Shown here one piece after another: positions 35,434-44,718 of a stretch of DNA of 64,000 nucleotides. The stretch is from Pseudotamlana agarivorans (GTDB lineage: Bacteria; Bacteroidota; Bacteroidia; Flavobacteriales; Flavobacteriaceae). Numbering within the stretch: position 1 is the first letter of the stretch; each line of letters begins with the position of its first letter. The translations under genes and the position numbers were made by a program. The stretch lies in contig NZ_JAHKPD010000001.1 of the NCBI RefSeq assembly GCF_018860245.1, forward strand, positions 45,420 through 109,419, given 5' to 3'. The notes beneath the pieces were generated by a model. The model did no database searches and was not told where the DNA came from. It worked only from the letters and a program-made list of their open reading frames with translations.

Positions 35434-36390
35434 TTAAAACAATGCCGATGCTATCGCTTGCACGTTGTCACTTTTCCCCATTGAATAATAATGCAAAAAA
35501 GGCACACCTGCATCTCTAAGTTCTTTAGATTGCTGAATAGCAAACTCAATACCTACTTGACGCACGGCCTTATTGTCTTTACAACCTTCAACCGCTTCAA
35601 TAAGTGTTTCTGGTAAATCAATTTTAAAAACCTGAGGCAAAATTTGTAAATGACGTTTCACGGCTAAAGGTTTAATGCCTGGAATAATAGGAATCGTAAT
35701 ACCAATTTCTCTAGCCTTAGCAACGAAATCGAAATATTTCTGATTATCAAAAAACATCTGCGTCACCACGTAATCAGCTCCTGCATCTACTTTTGCTTTT
35801 AAGCGTTTTAAATCGGTAGTTAACGACGGGGCTTCCATGTGTTTCTCAGGATAGCCAGCCACACCAACACAAAAATCGTAGTTGTGTTCTACCTTAATAT
35901 CATCGTGTAAATACTGACCTTTATTTAAGTTTGAAATTTGCTGAACCAATTCACTAGCATAAGCATTCCCGTCTTTTGTTGGGATAAAATAGGACTCATC
36001 TTTTCTAGCATCGCCACGAAGCGCCACCACATTATCAATACCTAAATAGTGACAATCTACCAATACGTATTCCGTTTCCTCTTTAGTAAACCCGCCACAA
36101 AGCAAGTGAGGAATCGCATCCACCTTATATTTGTGCATAATAGAAGCACAAATACCAACAGTTCCCGGACGCATACGCGTAATGCGTTTTTCTAGAAGTC
36201 CGTCGCCCTTATCAACATAAACATACTCTTCTCGAGAAGTTGTTACATCAATAAATGGTGGTTTAAATTCCATTAACGGATCGATATTATTGTATAAATC
36301 CTGAATGTTTTTCCCCTTTTGCGGAGGAATAACTTCAAAAGAAAATAATGTTTTTCCGTTTGCTTTTTTTATGTGATCTGTTACTTTCAT
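35434..36390 (-). CDS. metF: 5,10-methylenetetrahydrofolate reductase
   Basis: FAD-dependent reductase that makes 5-methyltetrahydrofolate, the methyl donor for methionine synthase. The 318-residue barrel shows FSFEVIPPQKGKN (catalytic Glu near the N-terminus), DVTTSREEYVY, LRGDARKDE and QMFFDNQKYFDF. It lies downstream of metH2 after a gap of about 120 bases filled with GC-rich hairpin repeats, and belongs to the methionine block headed by the SAM-I riboswitch at 41.1 kb. Confidence 0.95.
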   Translation of the reverse strand: MKVTDHIKKANGKTLFSFEVIPPQKGKNIQDLYNNIDPLMEFKPPFIDVTTSREEYVYVDKGDGLLEKRITRMRPGTVGICASIMHKYKVDAIPHLLCGGFTKEETEYVLVDCHYLGIDNVVALRGDARKDESYFIPTKDGNAYASELVQQISNLNKGQYLHDDIKVEHNYDFCVGVAGYPEKHMEAPSLTTDLKRLKAKVDAGADYVVTQMFFDNQKYFDFVAKAREIGITIPIIPGIKPLAVKRHLQILPQVFKIDLPETLIEAVEGCKDNKAVRQVGIEFAIQQSKELRDAGVPFLHYYSMGKSDNVQAIASALF

Positions 36391-36396
36391 AGGTCA

Positions 36397-36449
36397 GCCC
36401 CTTAATCCCCAAAGGGGAAACTCTTACTCGGGCAAAATAAGAATTTTTG
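36397..36449. repeat. GC-rich hairpin repeat, copy 1
   Basis: A short tcccc/gggga stem followed by cttactcgggc and then aagaattttt. The same arrangement (stem, cttactcggg, aagaatttt) recurs at 47599-47658 between the sulfite reductase gene and cysN. It lies in the metF-metH2 gap, in sequence otherwise very AT-rich. Confidence 0.75.
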
Positions 36450-36486
36450 GTTTGTTATTTTATTTAATTTCTAAACACTACCAGTT

Positions 36487-36516
36487 CCTCCCCTTCGGGG
36501 AGGCTAGGTGGGGCTA
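36487..36516. repeat. GC-rich hairpin repeat, copy 2, reaching the metH2 stop codon
   Basis: A perfect 7-bp stem (cctcccc, 3-base loop, ggggagg) at 36487-36503 continues as ctaggtgggg and ends at the metH2 stop codon (36514-36516). It resembles, in inverted orientation, the repeats at 47.6-47.8 kb. Confidence 0.7.
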
Positions 36517-39213
36517 CTCCGCAATATTCGCGTGTAACCACTTTCTAGCCTTATCCTTTGGAATGCCTTTACGTTCGCAATAATCACTTACCTGGTCGTC
36601 GGTAATTTTACCTAAACCAAAATACTTCGCTTCCGGATTCCCGAAATAATAACCAGAAACCGCAGCTGCTGGCCACATGGCTAAACTTTCAGTAAGGGTC
36701 ACTCCTATTATTTTTTCAACATCTAAAAGTTCCCAAATGGTTTCTTTTTCTAAATGATCTGGACAAGCAGGATATCCTGGTGCCGGACGAATACCTTTAT
36801 AACTTTCTTTAATTAAATCGTTGTTAGTTAGTTCTTCATTTGCAGCATAACCCCAATGTTTCACACGAATTTGCTTGTGTAAATATTCAGCGAACGCTTC
36901 AGCAAATCTATCGGCGATGGCCTGTGCCATAATACCGTTGTAATCATCGTCTTTAGCTCTATAACTATCGGCTAATTCTTGTGCTCCAAAAATCCCTACA
37001 CAAAACGCTCCCATATAATCTTTTTTACCAGAATCTTTAGATGCTATAAAATCCGCTAAGGCATGATTAGGGATCCCTTCGCGTTTCTTCAATTGCTGAC
37101 GCAAGGTTCTAAATACAGCGATTTCTTCGCCTTTCTTCTGAATGGAAATATCATCATCGTTTATAGAATTCGCTTCAAACAATCCGAAAACAGCTTTGGC
37201 CTTTAACGATTGCTTGGCAATAATTTCTTGAATCATGGCCTGGGCCTCTTCATACATAATCGTGGCTTGCTCCCCAACAACTTTATCGGTTAATATATCA
37301 GGAAATTTACCGTGTAAGTCCCAACTTCTAAAAAACGGACTCCAATCTATAAACGGTACTAATTCTTTTAAACTAATTTGTTTCAGCATCTGAACCCCTA
37401 ACTCATTAGGTTTTACAATTTCAGAAGTCTCCCAATCAATTTTATATTTACGCTTACGCGCTTCTTCTATTGATATGTATGATTTTTCTTTACCACGTTT
37501 TAAAAACTTGGTTCTAAACTCATCGTAATCGGCTTTCATCTTCGCCACATACTCGTGTGATGATTTTTTATTCAATAAATCACCAACCACAGTCACAGCA
37601 CGAGAAGCATCGTTCACATGCACTACAGCATTATTGTACTGCGTATCAATTTTCACCGCGGTATGCGCTTTTGAAGTTGTTGCCCCACCAATTAACAATG
37701 GCAATTCAAAATTATTACGCTGCATTTCTTTAGCCAAATACACCATTTCGTCTAACGATGGTGTAATTAATCCAGACAAACCAATAGCGTCTACACGCTC
37801 CTTAATAGCGGTTTCTATAATTTTTTCTGGCGGTACCATAACCCCCATATCTACAATCTCGTAGTTGTTACACGCTAAAACAACGCTTACAATATTTTTA
37901 CCAATATCGTGTACATCACCTTTAACGGTAGCCATTAAAATTTTACCAACAGGCTCATGCTTATCGGTTTTTTCCGCTTCAATAAACGGATTTAAATAAC
38001 CAACAGCTTTTTTCATAACACGTGCCGATTTCACCACTTGAGGCAAGAACATTTTTCCTGCACCAAATAAATCACCAACCACGTTCATACCAATCATTAA
38101 ATGACCTTCGATAACATCAATAGGTTTTTCGGCTTCTTGTCTTGCTTGCTCGATATCTTCAATAATAAAAGCATCGATTCCCTTTACTAAAGCATGAGTA
38201 ATTCTATCTTGAATCGGGTTTTCACGCCATGATAAATCAACACCTTTTTCTGCCTTAGAACCTTTTACGGTTTCAGCGAAATCTAATAATCGCTCAGTAG
38301 CATCATCGCGACGATCGAGCATCACGTCTTCGATATGCTCTAATAAATCCTTTGGAATGTCATCGTACACCTCTAAGAGCGCCGGATTAACAATGCCCAT
38401 ATTCATACCCGCCTGAATGGCGTAATATAAAAACACAGAGTGCATGGCTTCACGCACGCCATTGTTTCCTCTAAAAGAAAAAGACACGTTACTCACACCA
38501 CCACTCACACTCGCATTTGGTAAGTTTTGACGAACCCATCGTGTGGCTTCAATAAAATCTATGGCATTCCTACGGTGCTCTTCCATTCCTGTCGCTACAG
38601 GAAATATGTTTAAATCGAAAATAATGTCTTCGGAAGGAAAACCAACTTCATCCACTAAAATATCATACGAACGTTTCGCTATTTCTATACGGCGCTCGTA
38701 ATTATCGGCTTGACCAACGTCATCAAAAGCCATTACAATCACGGCAGCTCCATAACGTTTTATCAGCTTGGCTTCTTGGACGAACTTCTCCTTCCCTTCC
38801 TTTAAAGAAATAGAGTTTACCACACATTTTCCTTGTACCACTTGCAGTCCTGCTTCGATTATTTCCCATTTGGAACTGTCAATCATAATCGGCACACGAC
38901 AAATATCTGGTTCGGCAGCAATTAAATTCAAGAAACGAACCATCGCTTCTTTACCATCAATTAAACCGTCGTCAAAATTTATATCGATAATTTGTGCACC
39001 ACCATCTACCTGATGTCTGGCAATATCTAAAGCCTCATCAAATTTTTCTTCCTTAATTAAGCGAAGAAATTTTCGAGATCCAGCCACGTTAGTACGCTCT
39101 CCTACATTTATGAAATTGCTGTTTTCGTTTAGAACTAGTGGTTCTAAACCTGACAGCTTCATATATTTCGATTGGTTAATGGTTGCTCGTTTTTGGTTAT
39201 TGGTATCACTCAT
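36514..39213 (-). CDS. metH: Cobalamin-dependent methionine synthase, pterin/B12/activation part
   Basis: The C-terminal three quarters of MetH as a separate 899-residue protein: methyltetrahydrofolate-binding barrel (~10-290; [14 protein letters not shown]), B12 cap (~330-420), B12-binding domain with the cobalt-ligand motif DVHDIG (~440-560), and the SAM-binding reactivation domain (~590-890; [12 protein letters not shown]). The homocysteine-binding domain is encoded separately at 39997-41004. Split MetH is common in flavobacteria. The start overlaps the four-helix-bundle gene by four bases (ATGA). Transcription is probably under the SAM-I riboswitch before metH1. Confidence 0.95.
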   Translation of the reverse strand: MSDTNNQKRATINQSKYMKLSGLEPLVLNENSNFINVGERTNVAGSRKFLRLIKEEKFDEALDIARHQVDGGAQIIDINFDDGLIDGKEAMVRFLNLIAAEPDICRVPIMIDSSKWEIIEAGLQVVQGKCVVNSISLKEGKEKFVQEAKLIKRYGAAVIVMAFDDVGQADNYERRIEIAKRSYDILVDEVGFPSEDIIFDLNIFPVATGMEEHRRNAIDFIEATRWVRQNLPNASVSGGVSNVSFSFRGNNGVREAMHSVFLYYAIQAGMNMGIVNPALLEVYDDIPKDLLEHIEDVMLDRRDDATERLLDFAETVKGSKAEKGVDLSWRENPIQDRITHALVKGIDAFIIEDIEQARQEAEKPIDVIEGHLMIGMNVVGDLFGAGKMFLPQVVKSARVMKKAVGYLNPFIEAEKTDKHEPVGKILMATVKGDVHDIGKNIVSVVLACNNYEIVDMGVMVPPEKIIETAIKERVDAIGLSGLITPSLDEMVYLAKEMQRNNFELPLLIGGATTSKAHTAVKIDTQYNNAVVHVNDASRAVTVVGDLLNKKSSHEYVAKMKADYDEFRTKFLKRGKEKSYISIEEARKRKYKIDWETSEIVKPNELGVQMLKQISLKELVPFIDWSPFFRSWDLHGKFPDILTDKVVGEQATIMYEEAQAMIQEIIAKQSLKAKAVFGLFEANSINDDDISIQKKGEEIAVFRTLRQQLKKREGIPNHALADFIASKDSGKKDYMGAFCVGIFGAQELADSYRAKDDDYNGIMAQAIADRFAEAFAEYLHKQIRVKHWGYAANEELTNNDLIKESYKGIRPAPGYPACPDHLEKETIWELLDVEKIIGVTLTESLAMWPAAAVSGYYFGNPEAKYFGLGKITDDQVSDYCERKGIPKDKARKWLHANIAE

Positions 39214-39572
39214 ACTAATAATTTCTTGTAATAATTAATAAACCCGTTAAGCAATTTTTTGCAGGTTTCTATTTGAGGTAAAATAGCATTTAGGTTTTCT
39301 TCTGAAAGAAAATTTAAATCGTTTGATAGATATAGTTGGGTTTCTAATTCATATAAAGAACCCCGAGATACATACAAAAAACGAATACTATCTTTCGGTG
39401 TTTGCCTTCCACACCCCTCAGCTATATTTGATGGAATAGAAATCGAACATCTTCTAATTTGATTTGTTATTCCATACACTTCTTCTTTTGGATAATTTGA
39501 TGTTACTAAATAAACTTTACTAACTAGTTTTCTAGCTTCCTTCCAAATATCAAGTTCAATATATGATTTCAT
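39210..39572 (-). CDS. Four-helix bundle protein (S23/23S rRNA intervening-sequence family)
   Basis: A 120-residue helical protein with the family core [29 protein letters not shown] and [11 protein letters not shown]. The family is best known from ORFs within 23S rRNA intervening sequences, where its function is unclear, but free-standing copies are frequent in Bacteroidota. Here it sits between the two halves of the split methionine synthase and its stop overlaps the metH2 start, so it is cotranslated with it. A role in methionine synthesis is not supported by known biology; it may be a passenger. Confidence 0.85.
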   Translation of the reverse strand: MKSYIELDIWKEARKLVSKVYLVTSNYPKEEVYGITNQIRRCSISIPSNIAEGCGRQTPKDSIRFLYVSRGSLYELETQLYLSNDLNFLSEENLNAILPQIETCKKLLNGFINYYKKLLV

Positions 39573-39606
39573 TTCTTACTTATATCTTTCTAAAAACTAA
39601 TAACTA

Positions 39607-39900
39607 TTAACTAAAAACCTCAGAATAATGTTCTACTGTTGGAAAGGGCTCGTAAAAATGGTGCAATAAAGCTTTCCATTGTTGATAGTCGTCAGATTGT
39701 CTAAATCCGATTTCATGATCTTCGATTGTCTCCCAGTTTACTAATAATATATATTTATCATCTTGCTCTACACACTTTTTTAATTGGTGTGAGACATAGC
39801 CGTGCATTGATGAAATGATTTTTTCTGCTTTTTTGAAATTAATTTCAAATTCAGCTGAAAGTCCTTTTTTTACATTTAATATCGCTACTTCAAGAATCAT
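39607..39900 (-). CDS. Antibiotic biosynthesis monooxygenase (ABM) domain protein
   Basis: A 97-residue dimeric alpha/beta-barrel (ABM/YgiN-like) protein: VAILNVKKGLSAEFE at the N-terminus and YILLVNWETIEDHEIGFR in the second half match the fold's strands. Family members include quinol monooxygenases, haem-degrading enzymes and proteins of unknown function, so no substrate is assigned. It lies between metH1 and the four-helix-bundle gene, in the same direction, and is probably transcribed with the methionine genes. Confidence 0.8.
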   Translation of the reverse strand: MILEVAILNVKKGLSAEFEINFKKAEKIISSMHGYVSHQLKKCVEQDDKYILLVNWETIEDHEIGFRQSDDYQQWKALLHHFYEPFPTVEHYSEVFS

Positions 39901-39996
39901 TTTTTATTTTTTTTAGCCCTTTCTGGTTTTAAAAAGCTGAAAGATCTTTCGCTTTCACTCACCCTTATTTGTAACGCGTGATGGCATTAAGAGCTA

Positions 39997-41004
39997 TTAT
40001 GAGATTCCTGCTTCCGCAGGAATTCTAGGTTTATATTTGGCGGCCAACTTTGCTATTACGCTAATGTGGTCTGGCGATGTACCGCAGCAACCTCCAATAA
40101 TATTGATTAAATTCTTCTTTAAATACTCTTCTATTTGTTCACCCATTTCTTCTGGTGATTCATCATACTCGCCAAAAGCATTTGGTAAACCGGCATTGGG
40201 GTGTGCTGAAATGGCAAAATCAGTTTTATTCGCAATCGCTTCTAAATGCGGTTGTAATAAATTCGCCCCTAAAGCACAGTTAAACCCAATAGACAACAAT
40301 GGAATATGAGATACTGAAATTAAAAAAGCTTCCGCCGTTTGTCCTGAAAGTGTTCTTCCAGAAGCATCGGTAATCGTTCCGCTTAACATCACTGGAATAT
40401 CTATACCGCGTTCCTCCTTAACCTCTTCAATCGCAAATAATGCGGCTTTGGCGTTTAAAGTATCAAACACCGTTTCAACTAAAAGTATATCGGCACCACC
40501 ATCCATTAAAGCCTCTACTTGCTGCTTGTATGCGATGCGCAACTCATCAAAAGTAACAGCACGGTACCCAGGGTCGTTCACGTCTGGCGACATACTAGCT
40601 GTACGGTTTGTCGGTCCGATTGAACCTGCTACAAAACGCGGTTTGTGTGGTTCTTTCGCTGTGAATGCTTCTGCGACTTCTTTAGCAATTTTAGCCGATT
40701 CATAGTTTAATTCATAAACCAAATCTTCCATCTGATAATCGGCCATAGCGATGGTTGTACCAGAAAATGTATTGGTTTCCACGATATCTGCTCCAGCTTC
40801 AAAATACTTGGCATGAATGGTTTTGATAGCTTCAGGCTGTGTGATAGAAAGCAAATCGTTATTACCCTGCAATGGTGTTGGGTAATCTTTAAAACGCTCA
40901 CCACGAAAATCGTCTTCAGTGAATTTATAGGCTTGAAGCATGGTACCCATAGCACCATCTAAAACCAAAATTCGCTCTTTTAAAGCCTGTTGTATGTTTG
41001 ACAT
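39997..41004 (-). CDS. metH: Homocysteine S-methyltransferase domain of split methionine synthase
   Basis: A 335-residue protein equal to the N-terminal homocysteine-binding barrel of MetH. It begins with [10 protein letters not shown], has TNTFSGT, and the zinc ligands are Cys in [11 protein letters not shown] and the Cys pair in [10 protein letters not shown]. It hands homocysteine to the B12 module encoded by metH2. The final seven residues (PAEAGIS) are translated from a 20-base palindromic repeat and look like a recent C-terminal addition. A SAM-I riboswitch at 41059-41167 controls it, and a perfect hairpin lies just before the ATG. Confidence 0.94.
   Translation of the reverse strand: MSNIQQALKERILVLDGAMGTMLQAYKFTEDDFRGERFKDYPTPLQGNNDLLSITQPEAIKTIHAKYFEAGADIVETNTFSGTTIAMADYQMEDLVYELNYESAKIAKEVAEAFTAKEPHKPRFVAGSIGPTNRTASMSPDVNDPGYRAVTFDELRIAYKQQVEALMDGGADILLVETVFDTLNAKAALFAIEEVKEERGIDIPVMLSGTITDASGRTLSGQTAEAFLISVSHIPLLSIGFNCALGANLLQPHLEAIANKTDFAISAHPNAGLPNAFGEYDESPEEMGEQIEEYLKKNLINIIGGCCGTSPDHISVIAKLAAKYKPRIPAEAGIS
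40004..40023. repeat. Short palindromic repeat inside the 3' end of metH1
   Basis: Perfect 8-bp arms attcctgc / gcaggaat with a 4-base loop. Near-identical copies are at 54486-54505 and, degenerate, at 59237-59256 and 62558-62576. This copy is translated as part of the MetH1 C-terminus. Confidence 0.85.
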
Positions 41005-41009
41005 TTTTT

Positions 41010-41033
41010 GATATTATTTTTAAGTATAATATC
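41010..41033 (-). promoter_or_regulatory. Hairpin immediately before the metH1 start codon
   Basis: Perfect 8-bp arms (gatattat / ataatatc) with an 8-base loop, five bases before the ATG. It lies between the riboswitch aptamer and the start codon, without a U run, so it may belong to a translational expression platform. AT-rich content makes chance pairing possible. Confidence 0.5.
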
Positions 41034-41058
41034 ATCAAGAAAAGTAAAATCACTCTTC

Positions 41059-41167
41059 GTTATCTTTCCAATAATTTTTAATTATCAGTAGAACGTAGCA
41101 CCTTCTTTACCAGATAAAGGGTTGCCAAGGCTTCAACGGGTCTAATCCCTCATCCTTTCTTGATAAC
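41059..41167 (-). ncRNA. SAM-I riboswitch upstream of metH1
   Basis: The minus strand matches the S-box core: P1 5' strand GTTATCAAGA, then AAGG, GAGGGATTAGACCC, TTGAAGCCTTGGCAACC, GGTGCTA..TTC, and GGAAAGATAAC closing P1 (GTTATC pairs with GATAAC). P4 is a stem of CAATAATTT-type pairs. Aptamers of this class bind S-adenosylmethionine and turn genes off. It is placed to control metH1, the ABM gene, the four-helix-bundle gene, metH2 and metF. No clear terminator hairpin follows, so control may be translational. Confidence 0.93.
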
Positions 41168-41221
41168 ATTAATACGTTAATGAACAAAATTCAATACTCT
41201 AATAGTTATTGATTTCGCGAA

Positions 41222-41229
41222 CAAAAATA
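41222..41229 (-). promoter_or_regulatory. Candidate -7 box for the metH1 riboswitch transcript
   Basis: TATTTTTG on the minus strand matches TAnnTTTG exactly, about 55 bases upstream of the riboswitch. No good TTG is seen at the expected -33 distance. Confidence 0.35.
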
Positions 41230-41276
41230 CTAACTATATTCCTTTATTCACAGGAAATTGATAAAAATTGCAACCG

Positions 41277-42167
41277 CTATTCAAATAGGGTTGATGACAG
41301 GTAACGATCCCCACGATCGCAAATAACGGCAACAATAACACCTTCCTCTAAAGTTTCGGCAATTTTTAAGGCACAAAACACAGAACCGCCACTGCTCATT
41401 CCGGCAAATACACCTTCTTCTTTGGCTAAATTGATGGTGGTTTGTTTAGCATCTTCTTCCGAAACATCGACAACGATATCCACTCTTCTAGGGTCGAAAA
41501 ATTTAGGCACATATTCAGGCGACCATTTTCTAATCCCTGGAATTCTTGCCCCATCGGCAGGCTGTGCGCCAACAATGGTTATATTTTTATTTTGCTCTTT
41601 TAAAAAGGTAGAAACCCCAGTTATGGTCCCTGTGGTTCCCATAGCTGAAACAAAATGTGTTATTTTATGATTTGTAGCTTCCCAAATTTCAGGCCCTGTC
41701 GTGTGGTAATGTGCTTTCCAGTTATCTGGATTCTCAAACTGATTGAGCAACACATACCCTTTTTCATCTCTGAGTTTGAAAGCCAAATCGCGCGACCCCT
41801 CAATACCAACATCGGCTGGGGTTAAAATCACCTCAGCACCGTAAGCGCGCATGGTTTTCACACGTTCTTCGGTAGAGTTTTCAGGCATAATCAACACCAT
41901 ATTAAGCCCTAGTAACTTGGAGATAAAAGCTAAAGCAATACCTGTATTTCCGCTAGTCGCCTCTACTAGAGTGCCTCCTTTTTTAATATCTCCACGTTTT
42001 AAGGCTTCATTAATCATATGAAAAGCAGGACGGTCTTTTACACTTCCTCCAGGGTTGTTTCCTTCTAACTTTAAAAACAAGCGAACGCCTTTTTTCGAGA
42101 TAAGGTGCGTGGCTTCCACTAATGGCGTGTTCCCTATTTGACCAATTATACTGTTTTTATATTCCAT
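41277..42167 (-). CDS. cysM: Cysteine synthase (CysM type)
   Basis: PLP enzyme, 296 residues, that makes cysteine from O-acetylserine and sulfide. The Lys that binds PLP is in NPGGSVKDRPA, the substrate loop is EATSGNTGIALA, and the phosphate-binding GTTGTITG is intact. Assignment to the CysM branch over CysK is from overall sequence (GIRKWSPEYVP, FDPRRVD). It overlaps the 3' end of the serine acetyltransferase gene by 11 bases, so the two steps of cysteine synthesis are coupled. Confidence 0.93.
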   Translation of the reverse strand: MEYKNSIIGQIGNTPLVEATHLISKKGVRLFLKLEGNNPGGSVKDRPAFHMINEALKRGDIKKGGTLVEATSGNTGIALAFISKLLGLNMVLIMPENSTEERVKTMRAYGAEVILTPADVGIEGSRDLAFKLRDEKGYVLLNQFENPDNWKAHYHTTGPEIWEATNHKITHFVSAMGTTGTITGVSTFLKEQNKNITIVGAQPADGARIPGIRKWSPEYVPKFFDPRRVDIVVDVSEEDAKQTTINLAKEEGVFAGMSSGGSVFCALKIAETLEEGVIVAVICDRGDRYLSSTLFE

Positions 42168-42894
42168 TCTTCTTAGGTCTAATTTTTATTTCTGTTTGAT
42201 AAGTTACCAACGAATTTTCAGGAACAGATTCTGTGATCCAAACATTCGCTCCAATAATGCTATATGCTCCAATAACAATATCGCCTCCCAAAATGGTAGC
42301 GTTTGCGTAAATGCAAACATTATCCTCAATGGTAGGATGACGTTTTGTAGACGCTAAATTTTTAGACACAGAAATACCACCTAGTGTTACCCCTTGATAT
42401 ATTTTAACATTTTCGCCAATAATACTTGTTTCTCCAATTACAATCCCTGTTCCGTGATCGATGTAAAAAGATTTCCCAATAGTTGCCCCCGGGTGAATAT
42501 CTACCCCTGTAATGCCATGAATATATTCACTCATCATTCGTGGTAAGATGTGCACGCCTAGTTTATAAAGCGCGTGACTTAACCTATAAATAGAAATGGC
42601 ATAAAACCCTGGATAGGCCAAGTAAATTTCGGCTAAGGAATGTGATGCTGGATCATTACTTTCAAAAGCAATAGCGTCTAAATCCAATGTTTTTCTAATT
42701 TCAGGAAGTTCCGCTTTAAATTTTTTCCAAATCTCCTCGCCATTCTCAATCTCTAACTTGGATACAATTTTAAGAAATTTTTTCTCTAAATATTTACCAT
42801 GCGCTTCTTCTTGCTCGCAGTCAAACAAAGAATAAAACAGTCTTTTAGTAAATGTTTTCGCGGTGTCTTTAAGGCAAACGTTATAACTTTTCAT
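42157..42894 (-). CDS. cysE: Serine O-acetyltransferase
   Basis: Acetylates serine to O-acetylserine. The 245-residue protein has an N-terminal helical domain and a C-terminal left-handed beta-helix of hexapeptide repeats (DIHPGATIGKSFYIDHG, VVIGET-like IVIGETSIIGENVKI, GGISV). The catalytic His lies in YIDHGTG. The C-terminus ends in KKNGI; the terminal Ile is the residue that inserts into cysteine synthase in the cysteine synthase complex. The downstream cysM overlaps it by 11 bases. Confidence 0.93.
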   Translation of the reverse strand: MKSYNVCLKDTAKTFTKRLFYSLFDCEQEEAHGKYLEKKFLKIVSKLEIENGEEIWKKFKAELPEIRKTLDLDAIAFESNDPASHSLAEIYLAYPGFYAISIYRLSHALYKLGVHILPRMMSEYIHGITGVDIHPGATIGKSFYIDHGTGIVIGETSIIGENVKIYQGVTLGGISVSKNLASTKRHPTIEDNVCIYANATILGGDIVIGAYSIIGANVWITESVPENSLVTYQTEIKIRPKKNGI

Positions 42895-42979
42895 ATGTGC
42901 TATATGCTTTATTAGTCTTAATGATTTTTGTTTATAAATGTAAAACTTATCCTTTTAAATCCTCCTATTTTAAACACTA

Positions 42980-43013
42980 AATCCTACAAGGTTTTTACAA
43001 ACTTTGTAGGATT
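42980..43013. terminator. Strong hairpin between the ferredoxin reductase gene and cysE
   Basis: Perfect 10-bp arms (aatcctacaa / ttgtaggatt) with a 14-base loop, 56 bases past the ferredoxin-NADP reductase stop. The following U run is weak and interrupted, so it may be a terminator or a dispersed hairpin element. Confidence 0.55.
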
Positions 43014-43068
43014 AGAATATTATTTTAACAGCTTTTAAATTCAAATCTAAAAGGCTGAATTGAACTTA

Positions 43069-44124
43069 TTAATTAATAGCTTGTACAACAGCTTTTGGGG
43101 CCTCTTTACGAGAACCATCAAAACCATCTACACCAGAAACTGTAGTATATTTTAAAATATTTTTCTTCCCTGGATGTATAATTTTATATGCGGCTTGACA
43201 CATGATAGTCGCCTCATGAAAACCACAAAGTATCAATTTTAATTTCCCTGGATAGAAATTACCATCACCAATAGCAAAAATACCTGGGATATTCGTTTGA
43301 TAATCTAAGGCATTATTAACCTTAATGGCATTTTTTTCAATTTCTAATCCCCAGTTGGCGATAGGTCCTAATTTAGGTGATAACCCAAATAAAGGTATAA
43401 AATGATCGGTTTCTAAAGTAAAAGGCTCTTCTCCTTTTTTTGTGATTTCAATACCTTCAACCTTACCATCTCCGATAATATCTGTAACTTCAGCGGGTGT
43501 AATCAAATTAATTTTTCCTGCATCTTTTAATTCTTGCACTTTTTCTACAGAATCTAAATGCCCTCTAAATTCATTACGTCTATGAATAAGCGTCACACTT
43601 TTTGCAACATCGGCTAAAAAGATTGACCAATCTAAAGCAGAATCTCCACCACCAGCAATGATGACGTTTTTATCACGATACACTTCTGGTTCTTTAATCA
43701 TATACTCCACACCTTTGTCTTCATATTGAGCAAGGCTCTCCAACTGTGGTTTTCTAGGCTCAAAACTACCTAAACCACTAGCAATAGCAACCACTTTAGC
43801 GTGATGCTTTGTTCCTTTATTAGTAGTCACTATAAAGGTACCATCCTCTTGCTTTTCAACCGTATCTGCACGTTCACCTAAAGTAAAACCAGGTTCAAAC
43901 TGTTTTGCTTGCTCAAGTAAGTTTTTAGTTAAATCTCCAGCTAAAATTTCAGGAAATCCAGGAATATCATAAATTGGTTTTTTAGGATATAATTCTGAAC
44001 ACTGTCCGCCAGGTTGTGGCAACGCATCAATTAAATGGCATTTCAGTTTTAATAATCCAGCTTCGAATACTGTAAATAGTCCTGTTGGCCCCGCGCCAAT
44101 TATTAGTATATCTGTTTCAATCAT
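43069..44124 (-). CDS. Ferredoxin-NADP+ reductase, thioredoxin-reductase-like type
   Basis: A 351-residue FAD/NAD(P)-binding oxidoreductase: FAD motif IIGAGPTGLFT, NADPH motif IAGGGDSALDW and C-terminal FAIGDGNFYPGK. The redox CxxC of true thioredoxin reductases is absent, which places it with the homodimeric ferredoxin-NADP reductases of the TrxR-like class. Being at the end of a block with sulfite reductase and siroheme genes, it probably supplies reduced ferredoxin for sulfite reduction. It starts 16 bases after the precorrin-2 dehydrogenase gene. Confidence 0.87.
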   Translation of the reverse strand: MIETDILIIGAGPTGLFTVFEAGLLKLKCHLIDALPQPGGQCSELYPKKPIYDIPGFPEILAGDLTKNLLEQAKQFEPGFTLGERADTVEKQEDGTFIVTTNKGTKHHAKVVAIASGLGSFEPRKPQLESLAQYEDKGVEYMIKEPEVYRDKNVIIAGGGDSALDWSIFLADVAKSVTLIHRRNEFRGHLDSVEKVQELKDAGKINLITPAEVTDIIGDGKVEGIEITKKGEEPFTLETDHFIPLFGLSPKLGPIANWGLEIEKNAIKVNNALDYQTNIPGIFAIGDGNFYPGKLKLILCGFHEATIMCQAAYKIIHPGKKNILKYTTVSGVDGFDGSRKEAPKAVVQAIN

Positions 44125-44140
44125 TGTATGGTACTTTTAC

Positions 44141-44716
44141 TTATTTTTCAATTAATCCTTTTGTGAATTCGTTCAGTTTTTCAACCTTTTGTTCGAAATC
44201 ACCTTTTATTGTTTTTCTGTATTCGTTCAAGTTCTGCACTAAATCATCTACATTTTCTGGAATCACATCCTCAAAAAACTGTCGTAAACGTTTGGCTGTC
44301 GTAGGTGATTTTCCGTTTGTGGAAATCGCGACTTTCACGTTGCCTTTGGTTACAATACCACCCATATAAAAATCACAATATGGCGGATTATCGGCTACAT
44401 TAACCAAAAGACTCCTTTTTCTACAGTGTTTATGCACTTTAATATTTACTTTAGGCTTATTGGTAGTTGCCACCACAATATGCTTTCCTTTTAAATATTT
44501 TTTCTTGTACTTATCTTCAATTAAAGTGACGTTTCCCTTTTTTGCTAATGCAATCGTTTCTTCTCTAAACATGTTAGAGACCATCGTAACATTAGCATCG
44601 GGGCTTGATTTTAGAAGAAAGGTTAATTTCTCTTCCGCCACATAACCACCTCCAACTATAAGTATATTTAAACTTTTCGTTTTAAGAAAAATGGGATATA
44701 AATTATTTCTTTCCAT
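44141..44716 (-). CDS. Precorrin-2 dehydrogenase / sirohydrochlorin ferrochelatase (Met8/CysG-N type)
   Basis: A 191-residue protein equivalent to the N-terminal half of CysG: a Rossmann motif IVGGGYVAEEKL, NVADNPPYCDFYMGG and the motif STNGKSPTTAKRLRQFF. It oxidises precorrin-2 with NAD and inserts iron, giving sirohaem. The methyltransferase half is encoded by the adjacent cobA gene, two bases upstream. Whether it has ferrochelatase activity cannot be seen from the sequence. The product is the cofactor for the sulfite reductase encoded just upstream. Confidence 0.9.
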   Translation of the reverse strand: MERNNLYPIFLKTKSLNILIVGGGYVAEEKLTFLLKSSPDANVTMVSNMFREETIALAKKGNVTLIEDKYKKKYLKGKHIVVATTNKPKVNIKVHKHCRKRSLLVNVADNPPYCDFYMGGIVTKGNVKVAISTNGKSPTTAKRLRQFFEDVIPENVDDLVQNLNEYRKTIKGDFEQKVEKLNEFTKGLIEK

Positions 44717-44718
44717 TC

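Noticed and set aside
39210..39572. Four-helix-bundle gene as evidence of a 23S rRNA intervening sequence
   Set aside because: The surrounding DNA encodes methionine synthase subunits and contains no rRNA sequence; the gene is a free-standing family member.
44085..44369. Open frame antisense to the ferredoxin reductase and sirohaem genes
   Set aside because: It lies wholly opposite strongly conserved coding sequence, and its translation shows no family motif.
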